Assembly (NCBI GenBank): GCA_030760725.1
Contig: JASWHV010000008.1
Span: 52,923,671-52,987,670, forward strand
Direction of reading: 5' to 3'
DNA: 64,000 bases
From: Neostapfia colusana
Lineage: Eukaryota > Streptophyta > Magnoliopsida > Poales > Poaceae
Position 1 is the stretch's first letter; every line of letters starts with the position of its first letter. The position numbers and the translations under genes were made by a program. Shown here in pieces: positions 43,662 to 54,586 of the stretch. The notes beneath the pieces are model-generated. The model made no database searches, had not been told where the DNA came from, and saw only the letters and a list, made by a program, of their open reading frames with translations.

Positions 43662-43898
43662 TACCCAGTCGCCGCCACAGAGCCTCCGCACTTGCGGGTA
43701 CCGCCACCGCGGGGAGCTGCGCCACAGAACGCTGCCCCGCATCCACCTGGGTTTGGGCCGCCTCCGTTGTTGAGCTTCGATCGGCCGACATCTCACATAG
43801 CCAATCTGTTGGGCGCACAACGGGGGCGGGGGGGGGGGGGGGGGTTCACCTCCAGATCGACTGGCGCCCCCTCCCTTGGCCGGCCACCGCCTCTGTTT
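43662..43898 (+). pseudogene. Pro-rich leader of the outer copia element, right part
   Basis: Pro/Ala-rich coding resumes after the CACTA end (VAATEPPHLRVPPPRGAAPQ, FDRPTSHIANLLGAQRG). It contains a run of 17 G at 43828-43844 that probably disturbs the frame. It ends at the TCATG duplication of Sirevirus C. Confidence 0.45.
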
Positions 43899-43903
43899 TC
43901 ATG

Positions 43904-45379
43904 TGAAAGCATCTAGGCCCCCGTGAGATATGGTTTCGGTGATTAATGACAACTGTTCGTAATTACTAATGAGTTTGTGGATGCAAGGTTTCACATACAT
44001 CACATCAAACATTAAATGAACTATCTATTCACACCATCTACTGCTCATTGGATACAAATGGAGACCCCTCAACGATCCATTCTAAGGGGTTATTCGATAC
44101 TCATGAAAACTAAATGAAGAAATCATACAACGACTCTACTTTATCAAAATTGGCAACACAAGGAGCTCACACTTCATCGTAATATCATTTCAAACAAGTG
44201 TCAAAGAGGTCACTCAAAAAGATTCTAAAAGATCAACTCAAAACAACTCGAAGCAAACAAGTTGCATTCACCGGATCATCCGATGTCTTGCAAAATGACT
44301 ACATCGGTCGAATTTGAGTTGGCAGAAGAAGAAGACCTCAGAGCCCAGTACACACCGGATCATCCGATGTGAAGGAAGTGGCACATCGGTTGATTTCAAC
44401 AGAAGGATAATTTATGAGTAATTCTGAAGATCAACTCACCGGATCATCCGATGATAAAGTAAGTGAACATCGGTCAATTTCAAGCGAAACATTATTTCTG
44501 AGCCAATTCTGAAGATCAACTCACCGGATCATCCGATGATGAGTTAAAGTAACATCGGTCGATTAAAAGATCCAACGGTTATATCCAACGGTCACATCTG
44601 ACACATAACATCAGCTAATTTGGAATTCGACCGATGATCATATAAAGGGGTGCATCGGAGGATCCGATGTTAACTGACAAAAGTCTGCCCACTTTTCCAA
44701 CGGCTATCTCGTGTGGGCTGGCTATAAATACCCCTCCAACCGGCCATTTCGATAAGTCTTGATCACCAGAGCCTCACTACACATTCTCAAGCATTCAAGA
44801 CCAAGAGCTACCACTTCCACACTTCAAAACCTCTTGTACTCCAACTATAGGTTATATCTAGCTAGAGAGAAGCTTGTGTGCGTCCATTCTTGGTGATTGG
44901 AATCTCTAGGCTAGTGAGAGAGAGTGTCTTGGTGACTTCTTTCACCTTGTAAACGTTGGAGGAAGAAGAGATCACTCCGGAGCTTACCAAGGTGTTTGTG
45001 GAAGCCCGGAGGATCACCGTTGTACAAGGTTTGAGCTCCACCTTGCCGGAGAAGGCGAACGGAGAAAGATAGTGGATTCCCTCGTCTTGGTGACTTGGGA
45101 GTGGCTATACCCTTTGGTGGGTGCCACAACGTGGACGTAGGAAGATTTTTGTGATCTTACCGAACCACGGGAAAAATCGCCGTGTCTTCGAGTCTCCGCG
45201 GGAGTTTGCATTTCTCTCCTCACCCCTTACTATTACGCTTTTACTATTCCGCACTTAACTCTCTTGCTTGCGTAGTTAGTTTGCATAGGGAATTGGGCTT
45301 CAACCATTAAAGTTTTAAATTGCTCTAAAATTTGAAAAAGCCCAATTCACCCCCCCTCTTGGGCGTTTCGATCCTTACA
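43904..45379 (+). repeat. 5' LTR of Sirevirus C
   Basis: 1476 bp with ends TGAAAG and CTTACA. It holds four CACCGGATCATCCGATG motifs and one CATCGGAGGATCCGATG at 44270-44680, interleaved with CATCGGTCGA-type half sites, and a TATAAATA box at 44723-44730. The primer site ATTGGTATCAGAGCC is at 45380-45394. Confidence 0.96.
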
Positions 45380-45439
45380 ATTGGTATCAGAGCCTGGTTG
45401 CTCATTGGATCATTCTAGCTTCACCGCTAGAGAGCAAAA

Positions 45440-47557
45440 ATGGCCAAGAATGGGGGTTCGGTTCCTACCTTCGAGGGCAAGAATTTTGCTTATTGGAAAG
45501 CACGCATGCGCGCTTACCTTGAGGCAATTGCTCCCGAAGTGTGGGAAGCGACCCATGCGGGGTTTGGAAATCTTGACTATGTTGGTGACCAACTAAAATG
45601 GGATGCTAAGGCTAGAAATGCCATATATGAATGCATTAGTCAAGATGTCTTTGCTAGGATTGCTAGCAAGGAAAAAGCATGTGAAATTTGGGCATGTTTA
45701 ATTGAAATACATGAGGGCTCATCTCGTGTTAAAGAACTCAAATATCACATGCTTAAATCAAAATATGATGAATTTAAGATGTTTCCTCATGAGAATGTTA
45801 ACCAAATGTTCTCTCGCTTAAATGTGCTCATTGAGGAAATTAACGCACTTGACATTGCTTCTCTTGGCAAGGGACTTATCAATCGCAAGATCCTCATGCT
45901 TCTACCCAAGCCCAAGTACAACATTATAAATTCAATGCTCCAAAAAGAGTCACTAGACAACATTGAAGTTTCGGAGCTCATTGGAGAAATCCATGCTCAT
46001 GAGATGAGCGTACTTGGAATGATGGAGGAGTCATCATAAAAAACCATTGCTCTCAAGGCTTCAACCAAAAAGACAACTTCCAAGAAGAAGAAAGTGGTTG
46101 AGCCTAGCTCAAGTGAAGAAGAGCAAGAAACAAGCGAAGATGATGATGATGAACTTGCTTTGATGATGAGGAAATTCTCACGCCTCAACTCCAAGATTGC
46201 AAAGAAGGGATACTCTTTTGATCCTAAAAAGAAAGCCTTCTTGCCAAGAAAAGATGAAAACAAGACGTGCTACAATTGTGGTGATCTAGGCCACATATCA
46301 TATGATTGTCCAAGACCGGACAAAAGGAAGGAAAATGGGAAGCATTACAAGCTAGAAGAAAGTGATGATGAAGAGGAGGTTAAGCCCAAGCGTTCTTTTG
46401 GAAAGAAGAAATTTGACAAAGGCAAGAAAACCAAGCTCTTTCCAAAGAAGAGAAGAGGGCCTCAAAAGGTCTTCATGTGTGAAGCCAATGAGTGGATCAC
46501 GGATGAAGAGTCAAGCGACGAAGATAGTGAAGAGGAAGAAAACTTGGCGGGCCTCGCCGTCGTCAACAAGGATGACTCACCTCTTCGTCCACCTCCCATG
46601 TGCCTAATGGCGAAAGGTAACTCAAAGGTATGTGAAGATTCTAGCGATGATGATGATGAGCTTTCACCCGATGAATTAGCATCTATGATTAATGAATATC
46701 ATGCCATTATAAAAAGGGAAAAGACTAAGGTTAAGGCTCTTGAGCTAGCTCGAGCTAAGCTTGAAAGTGCCAACCTCGATTTGCATAATAAGTATGTAAC
46801 CATACTTAAAGAGCATGACACGCTCAAATCAAATGTTAAGCAAATCGAGGAGGAGAATGCTCAAATCAAGCTTAAGTATCATGAGCTTGACTTAGCTAAC
46901 TTAGCACTCTTGGCAAAGCACAATGAGTTGGTTCAAGAACATGAAGTGCTTAACCTCGCTTATGAAGCGATTGAACTTAAAGTGAAAAACACAAAGAAAG
47001 AAACCCTTAATGGCAAAATATCAACTAATTCACATGCCACTAATATTTTGGATGAGTCTTTGCCTTTGAAAGCAAGCCCTAGGGAGAAGGAGCTAATGGA
47101 CGAAATTGAAAGTCTTCGCACTAGTGTGGCAAGACTTTCTAAGGGGGAGGACAAGCACAAGGAAATCCTCTACCAACAAGCTAAAGGCTTCCACAAGAGG
47201 GGACTTGGATCCTTCCCGGTGCCCAACAAAGGAAAGGTGCCCTCACCGGAGCTTAGGACAAGCTTCATCAAGGAAGTTGGTTCCTATTCCCAACATTGTG
47301 AGGTCACTGGACATCACACGAGGGAGTGTCCTCTTCCCAACCGTCCTTCTCCCAAATTGCCTCCCAACTATAAATCTACGTTCAATGATTATCACTATCT
47401 ATTGAGCAAAGTAGGTGGAAAAGTGAAGGCAAGGTTCATCGGCAAAGACATCAAGGGCATGAAGGGGAAGCTCCCCAAGCAACTTTGGGTTCCAAAAACA
47501 CTTGTATCACACATACAAGGACCTAAGTTGGCTTGGGTTCCTAAACTCAAAAACTAA
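45440..47557 (+). pseudogene. gag: Sirevirus C gag
   Basis: ATG at 45440 (MAKNGGSVPTFEGKNFAYWK). The frame runs through the capsid region (VWEATHAGFGNLDYVGD, INRKILMLLPKPKYN) to a TAA at 46037-46039, then continues unchanged. Next come an acidic linker, the knuckle CYNCGDLGHISYDC near 46270, a basic region and a coiled coil (46680-47150; ELARAKLESANLDLHNKYV). A degenerate second knuckle (CEVTGHHTREC near 47300) precedes the end WVPKLKN at TAA 47555-47557. Without the internal TAA it would be about 705 residues, a usual Sirevirus size. Confidence 0.92.
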
Positions 47558-47571
47558 CTTCATGTGTGTAG

Positions 47572-50500
47572 GTGAACTACAAAGCCGGAGGAAAGCATTG
47601 GGTACTTGATAGTGGGTGCACTCAACATATGACCGGTAATGATGGTATGTTCACCTCCATAGAAAACCCCGGCAATCATGAACAAGTCACCTTTGGTGAT
47701 AACTCAAAGGGGAAGGTGATTGGTTTGGGTAAAATTGCTATTTCTCACGATTTGTCTATCTCTAATGTGCTTTACGTTAAGTCTCTTAGTTTTAATTTAC
47801 TTTCTATTGCACAATTATGTGATATTGGACTAACATGCACATTTGACAAGAATGGTGTTGTGGTGACTAGTGTGATAAGCAAAAAACTAATATTCAAAGG
47901 TTTTCGGCATGGACATCTCTACTTGGTGGACTTCTCCAACAAGGATGCTAGCTTGACCACTTGTCTTTTCACCAAGACAAGTTTGGGATGGCTATGGCAT
48001 CGGCGCATTGCTCACATTGGGATGAGCAAGCTCAAGAAGTCATTCAAGCTTGGGATGGTGACCGGCGTGAAGGATGTCATATTCGAAAAGAACAAGCTTT
48101 GTAGCGCATGTCAAGCCGGGAAGCAAGTTGCCTCACACCATCCGATGAAGACAATGGTGTCAACCTCCAAGCCACTTGAACTACTTCACATGGACCTCTT
48201 TGGACCATCCACATACCAAAGCCTTGGCGGTAACCTTTATTGTCTTGTCATTGTTGATGACTACTCTCGGTATGCTTGGACACTGTTTCTAGGTGACAAG
48301 GGTGAAACTCCGGAAATCTTCAAGACCTTCGCTAAACGAGCGCAAAGGGAATTTCAACTTCCTATCATCAAGGTCCGGAGTGACAACGGCACCGAGTTCA
48401 AGAACTACAACATTGGGGAGTGGTGTGATCGTGAAGGCGTGAAGCACGAGTTTTCGGCCACATACACCCCTCAACAAAATGGTGTCGTTGAAAGGAAGAA
48501 CAAGACTCTCATCACCCTTGCAAGAGCAATGCTTGATGACTATGGCACGTCGGAAAAGTTTTGGGCCGAAGCAATCAACACGGCATGCCATGCCGCAAAT
48601 AGGGTCTACCTTCATCGACTACTTCAAAAGACCCCATACGAGCTCCTCATTGGGAGAAAGCCCAACATCTCCTACTTCCGAGTCTTCGGGTGCAAGTGCT
48701 ACATCTACCGCAAGAAAAGGCTCGGTAAGTTTGAAAGAAGGTGTGATGTTGGCATCTTTCTAGGTTATGCGTCAAACTCAAAAGCATATCGAGTATTCAA
48801 CCAAACCTCCGGGTTAGTTGAAGAAAGTTGTGATGTTGAGTTTGATGAGACTATTGGCTCCCAAGAGGAGAGTTTTGGTCATGATGATATAGATGATGAG
48901 CCTCTACGAGAAGCTATGAAGAACATGACCATAGGAGACATCAAGCCCGAAGTTGGGGAGAGCCATGATCAAGGGGGAGTCTCAAGTTCCAACATCAACA
49001 CCTCCATGGCGCCTCAAATTGATGAAGAAGAAGAGAAAAATGATCCATTGCCAATGCAAGATTCACATGCCATACAACACCAAGAAGAAGAAGAAGTCCA
49101 AGGTCAAGTCCAACCACAAGACGAGCAAGATGCCTCACCACCACCAAGTGCCTCACAACCTCTTATGAGGCATGGGCGCATCTCCAAGGCACATCCGATG
49201 GATCAAATCATCGGAAGTCAGTCACGGGGAGTAAGTACTCGTTCTCGCCATGTTGCTTCATTTTGTGAGCACTACTCTTTTGTTTCGTGTGTAGAACCCA
49301 CAAATATTGAGGAAGCACTCCAAGATCCCAATTGGGTGATGGCTATGCAAGAAGAACTCAACAACTTCACCCGAAATGAAGTTTGGGTATTGGAGGAGCG
49401 ACCCAAGAACAAGAACGTCATCGGAACAAAGTGGGTGTACCGCAACAAGCAAAACGAGAATGGCGTGGTGGTCCGCAACAAGGCAAGGCTTGTGGCCAAG
49501 GGTTTTTCACAAGTAGAAGGACTAGATTTTGGAGAGACCTTTGCCCCGGTCGCACGGTTAGAAGCTATTCGCATACTCCTTGCTTTTGCTTCACATCACA
49601 ATATTATGCTTTATCAAATGGATGTGAAAAGTGCCTTTCTCAATGGTTATATTAACGAGCTTGTTTTCGTTGAGCAACCTCCCGGGTTTGAAGATCCGAG
49701 GAATCCTAACCATGTGTATAGGTTACACAAGGCGCTCTACGGGCTCAAGCAAGCACCTAGGGCATGGTATGAACGTCTTAGGGATTTCCTAGTCATGCAA
49801 GGATTCAAGATCGGGAGGGTGGACACCACACTTTTCACCAAGGACATCAACGGGGATTTATTTCTTTGTCAAATTTACGTTGATGACATTATTTTTGGCT
49901 CAACTAACAAATCTCTTAGTCTTGAGTTTGGCACCATGATGTCTAGGGAGTTCGAGATGTCAATGATTGGAGAACTCAATTTCTTCCTAGGATTTTAAGA
50001 GCGGACTTTCATCTACCAAGAGGGGACTTTCATCTACCAAGAAAAGTACACCAAAGACCTCTTGAAGAAGTTTGAAATGGAAGATTGCAGCTCAAGAAGT
50101 ACTCCAATGGCAACAAATTGTCATCTCGACGCGGACATGGACGGTAAACCTATTGATCAATCTCATTACCGTTCCATGATTGGTTCATTATTATATCTTA
50201 CCGCATCTAGGCCCGATATTATGTTTAGTGTGTGCTTGTGTGTTCGCTTTCAAGCAGCACCTAAAGAATCGCATCGTAAGGCGGTCTTTAGGATACTTAG
50301 GTATCTCAAGCATACCCCAAGTGTAGGTTTGTGGTACCCCAAGAACGCTAGTTTTTATCTCTTGGGTTACTCGGATTCGGACTTTGCCGGATGCCGTGTG
50401 GATCGCAAGAGTACCTCCGGTGGGTGCCACTTACTTGGGCGTTCCCTAGTATCTTGGTCGAGCAAAAAGCAAAACTCCGTGGCTTTGTCCACCGCGGAGG

Positions 50501-50835
50501 CAGAATATATAGCGGCCGGTGCATGTTGTGCCCAAATTCTATATATGAAGCAAACCCTTTTGGACTTTGGAATTAAGTTTGATTGCGTGCCTCTCCTTTG
50601 TGACAATGAAAGTGCGGTTAAGATAGCTAGAAACCCTGTTCAACACTCCCGCACTAAGCACATTGATATTCGCAATCACTTCTTGCGGGACCATGAGGCT
50701 AAAGGAGACATCTCTTTGAAAGGTGTTAGGTCCGAAGAACAATTGGCGGATATCTTCACTAAACCACTTGATGATAAAACTTTTTCTAGACTTAGAAGTG
50801 AATTGAATGTGCTAGATGCATCTAACGTCATGTAA
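47572..50835 (+). pseudogene. pol: Sirevirus C pol: protease, integrase, RT, RNase H
   Basis: The frame opens at 47572 with no ATG, 14 bases after gag ends and in a different frame; TAG 47569-47571 closes it upstream. Protease WVLDSGCTQHMTG; pre-integrase LWHRRIAHIG and CSACQAGK. Integrase Asp in LHMDLFGP, Asp in SDNGTEFKN, Glu in NGVVERKN. RT QMDVKSAFLNG and YVDDIIFGST. A TAA at 49996-49998 interrupts after FFLGF, beside an in-frame 21-bp duplication. RNase H then follows (SDSDFAGCRVDRKSTSG, AEAEYIAAG, DNESAVKIAR) to TAA at 50833-50835. All catalytic residues I can see are kept. Confidence 0.93.
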
Positions 50836-52149
50836 GTTGCCATGTTCATGTAAGGTTGCATATCAAATAGGTCTTGTCTAACTCCCAAAGGATAGGGGCA
50901 AGCTAGAAATAGCTTTTCCTGAGGAAGCCTTTGGCAGGTTTAAACTTGGCAAGATAGATTTACATTACGCCTTGCATGATTCCTGCCATATAGACTTGCA
51001 CTCATTCAATATCTTGCATTATTTTGTTTGGCATTGCATACGGTAGATTGTCACAAAGGGGAACCCACACCATGAGAAGGAGACTTGTTCAAAATGCAAT
51101 ATCTCAACTCATATGATGTGGATGGAGCAAAATTCTAAAGGTACATGCTTTAAAGAGATAGAAGTTTTCTATATTCTAGCTCACAAAGCATGGGCCTTAC
51201 ATTTTCATGGTTTCACTCCTAACCTTGTGTGTTCTCTTTGCTTAAGGGCTTAGCCAATATGTGGCACTATATTTAAGGCCTTATATTAGATGTTAGGAGT
51301 TGCCCAAAAAGTCCGAGGACCCATCCTTATCTTCGTGTGTTTTAAGTCCAAGGATACATATGGGCAGTCTTAGGTTTTCTGTAGTCATCGGATTATCCGA
51401 TGCGAAGGCCAGCAGATCATCGGATCAATTGGTGCTCAGATCAAGTCAGATGTCACAAATCAACCGATGAGTTCATTTCAGAAGACATCGGAGCATCCGG
51501 TGTTCAGTTTTCTGGTGCCCTGCAGAAATAGACCGATGATCGACACCTCAACATCGGATCATCCGGTGTTCAAAGAGAGTTTTTGGAATAGCTCTCTGTT
51601 GAACTCGACCGATGCATCCTCCGATGATCATCGGTCGATCCGGTGTTCTTTGCGCAGCTAGGGTTTGCCCGTACGGTTTAAAAACGGCTCGGCCGCCTTC
51701 TTCTTTTTCTTCTTCTTTCCCGACCTCCGCCGCCGCCCGACGCCCTCGCCGCCGCCTCTCCCACGCGCCTCCGCCTCCCAGTCACCGCCGCCATCTCCCA
51801 GCCGCCGCCGCCGGCTCCCAGGCGCCGCCGCCGCCGCCTCTCCCGCGCACGCCGCCTCCCGCGCGCGCCGCCTCCCAGCCACCGCCGCCGCCTTCCAGGC
51901 ACAGCCGCCGCTGCCTCTCCCACGCCGCCGCCTCCCAGGCGCCGCCGCCCCGTCCTCCCAGGGGCCGCCACCGCAACCTTTCGGCCGCCTAGGCACCGTC
52001 CGTGCCCGCGCCGCCGCCTCTCCCGAACGTGTCGCCGCTGTTCCACCGCACCGCCGCGCCTTTCTCACCGTCTCCCCTCCACCACTCGCCGCCGGCGCGC
52101 ATCACCCTCTCCGCTAGGGTTTCGCCGTGGTTCGCCGTTCGTCGATAAG
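50836..52149 (+). promoter_or_regulatory. pol/env spacer of Sirevirus C with palindromes and GC-rich leader
   Basis: No gene. At 51385-51650 there are several CATCGGATCATCCGGTG-like palindromes of the same family as in the LTRs. From 51700 to 52120 the DNA turns very GC-rich (CCGCCGCC runs coding Pro/Ala/Arg in every frame), like a cereal gene leader. This could be the promoter and 5' leader of the env-like gene; a captured host sequence is also possible. Confidence 0.5.
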
Positions 52150-54252
52150 ATGGGTCGCGATCGCAAAGGAAAGGGCAAGGCTATTGAGGAGCCCGCCGCT
52201 AAGAAGCGCAAGATGTCCAAGGACGCTCGTCGTGCGGAGTTGGCCGCTCGCGCCGCCGAGGAGCGTGAGCGCGGCCATCGCGGTTCCTTACGGATCCGCG
52301 AGTCCCGGCAGAGGCAGGAGCAGCCTCCGATCCAGCCGGTGCCTCCCGAGGGCTCCGACGAGGAGGAGACCGAGGTGCCGCCACTCATCCGCCGGCGCAC
52401 CCCAAGGACTCGTGGGGGTGGACAGACCCCTACGGCGAGTCGGCGTCCCTCTGCGGCTGACCGCGCCGAGGACAGAGAGGCCGAAAGGGCCATCCACCTG
52501 ATGGACACAGCTGTCCGTGTTGCCGAGGATGTCAGACTCACCGACTACAGGAAGACGAAGGCTAGGCAACTGAAGAAGCTCAGATGGTCAGTGATCCTTG
52601 AGGAGTGGTTCCCGCGGCCTAGGGACTCTCGAGTTGACTCCCGTTTCTGGACCCTGACACAGGCGTCCTTGTACGAGACTTACAGGCGTCGGGGTCACAA
52701 GCTATTCCAGCATAACAGCATTGACTGGGATCAGCTTGCAGTGGCAGCAGGACACGGGATCAGGCCCCTCTTTGAGAGATACAGAGGACTTGTGGATTTG
52801 CTCTCACACCAGAGGAGTGCCTACGTCGAGGAGTGGGTCATGGTGTTCTACGCGACACTCTACGTATCTGAGGGCCGTCGCTCGATCCACTTCATGTTCA
52901 TGGGGCGGATCCACGACGTGTCTCGAGACTTGTTGGGCAGACTGCTTGGTGTGGAGCTTTCTACTACGTGTCTGCACTAGATAGTCTACGGAGACGCAGA
53001 CCCGCCGAGGAGGCCACTGACTGGAGGAGTGGCACCGCCTCTCGAGGAGATCAGAGGTCTGTTCACTCAGACGTTCACTCCTGACCAGCCGAGGGTGCCA
53101 GCACTTCTCACCCCAGCAGCTCGGACAGTTCACCACGTCCTCAGGCGTACCCTGCTACCGAGGTCCGGCTACTTGGAGGGTTTCACGAGCCTTCAGCAGA
53201 CCATCCTGTTCTATGTGATGAACGGGATGAAGTTCGACATAGTAGACATTCTGATCTGCGAGATGGAGGACGTGATCACCGACGGAGTTGGGATGCTTCG
53301 ACAGCTGGTCTTTGGTCACTGGATCTGTCACCTTCTTCACCAGTTGGTTCCAGAGGACACTCCAGGAGTCTCTCAGCTGACGGAGATGCACGTGACCCGG
53401 TTCAGCCACTACCGAGTCCCCACTCCGGGAGACCGCCGCCTTGGACGACCCGTCGAGCGTGAGGTTCGAGCCAGACTATCAGAGGAGGACTGGGCAGAGC
53501 TGACTCAGGAGGACGCCGAGCTGGCACAGGCAGAGGCTCAGGAAGGAGACCTACAGCACGTATGGTCGGATAGCGACACTAGTGACAGTGTCGAGGAGTA
53601 CTTCCCTCCTGCTCCTCCCTCACCGAGGCAGCACGACGCAGAGGCAGGAGGCTCAGCTGCTCCACCACCTACACCTCCTCCAGTGTCAGAGGCTCAGGTG
53701 ACTCAGCCGTCAGAGCTCATCACCTTACTTCATCGGATGGCTCAGCAGTAGGAGCTGCAAGCAGCTCGACAGGAGCAGCTTCAGAGGCAGCAGCAGGAGA
53801 TGCAGCTGGAGATCGCCCGTCAGAGGCGAGAGGACACCGACAGGTTCACCAACCTTGTCGATCAGATGACACGACGCACTCTGGACCAGCAGCAGCAGAC
53901 TCAGCAGATGCTGTTGGGTATCCTAGGGTTGGTCACCAACCTCTACCAGCAGACTGGAGTGGCTCTTCCACCTCAGCACTTGGGACTCAGTCAGGCTCCA
54001 GGTGCACCCCCACTGGCACCAGCTCCAGTACTGCCACCGACGTCGCTCCAGTCCTCACCTCTTCCGGCAGTACCTCCACCGGCGTCAGCAGTCTCAGCGG
54101 ATCCCCCAACAGCTCCAGCTCCAGCCCCCACAGCAGCTCCAGCTCCTCCCGCTCCAGCTCCAGCACCAGCGACCTCCACCTCCAGCAGCTCCGGCGACAG
54201 CACCGTCGACGCCGACCGCTTCACCATCGCCAGGAGCGCGCCTGAGTCGTAG
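52150..54252 (+). pseudogene. Sirevirus C env-like (third) gene
   Basis: ATG at 52150 (MGRDRKGKGKAIEEPAAKKR) opens one frame of 701 codons ending at TAG 54250-54252, with two in-frame TAG codons at 52978-52980 and 53749-53751. The N-terminus is basic with KKRKMSK (residues 18-24), a nuclear-localisation type motif. Then come an acidic/basic linker, a domain of the plant-transposon type (EEWFPRPRDSRVDSRFW, AYVEEWVMVFYATLYVSEGR, VHHVLRRTLLPRSGYLEG), an acidic segment, a Gln-rich coiled coil (QLQRQQQEMQLEIARQRRED) and a Pro/Ala-rich tail. No signal peptide or membrane span is evident. It aligns only loosely with the A and B proteins. Confidence 0.85.
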
Positions 54253-54267
54253 TCCCTCGACTTTCCT

Positions 54268-54296
54268 TTTTGGTGCCTTGATGCCAAAGGGGGAGA
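54268..54296 (+). promoter_or_regulatory. Conserved purine-rich element after the env-like gene (C)
   Basis: TTTTGGTGCCTTGATGCC then AAAGGGGGAGAAG, about 16 bases after the stop. It is almost identical to the elements of A and B although the coding sequences upstream have diverged widely. Confidence 0.65.
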
Positions 54297-54586
54297 AGAG
54301 TTAGAGTCAGGGGGAGGTTAGAGGGGAGGTTAGCTTAGTTCTAGGGGGAGTACTTGGTTCTCGGGGGAGTGTCTATCTCTTTTTGCTACTTTATTGGAGA
54401 TTATTATTATTTGCTATTATTGTACTCCGGATACTACTCTGTGCTCTTACGCTTTATTAATTATTATTTAAGCCTTCGAGTCACTTGTGCTGCAATTTGT
54501 ACTTGTTATGTTTACTTTTTGAGCATTGCGTTTTCATTTCATACTCTACTCGTTGTGTTGTCATCAATCACCAAAAAGGGGGAGAT

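Noticed and set aside
51658..52117. Several overlapping 120-150-codon frames on both strands
   Set aside because: CCGCCG low-complexity DNA upstream of the Sirevirus C env-like gene; no conserved domain and frames open on both strands.
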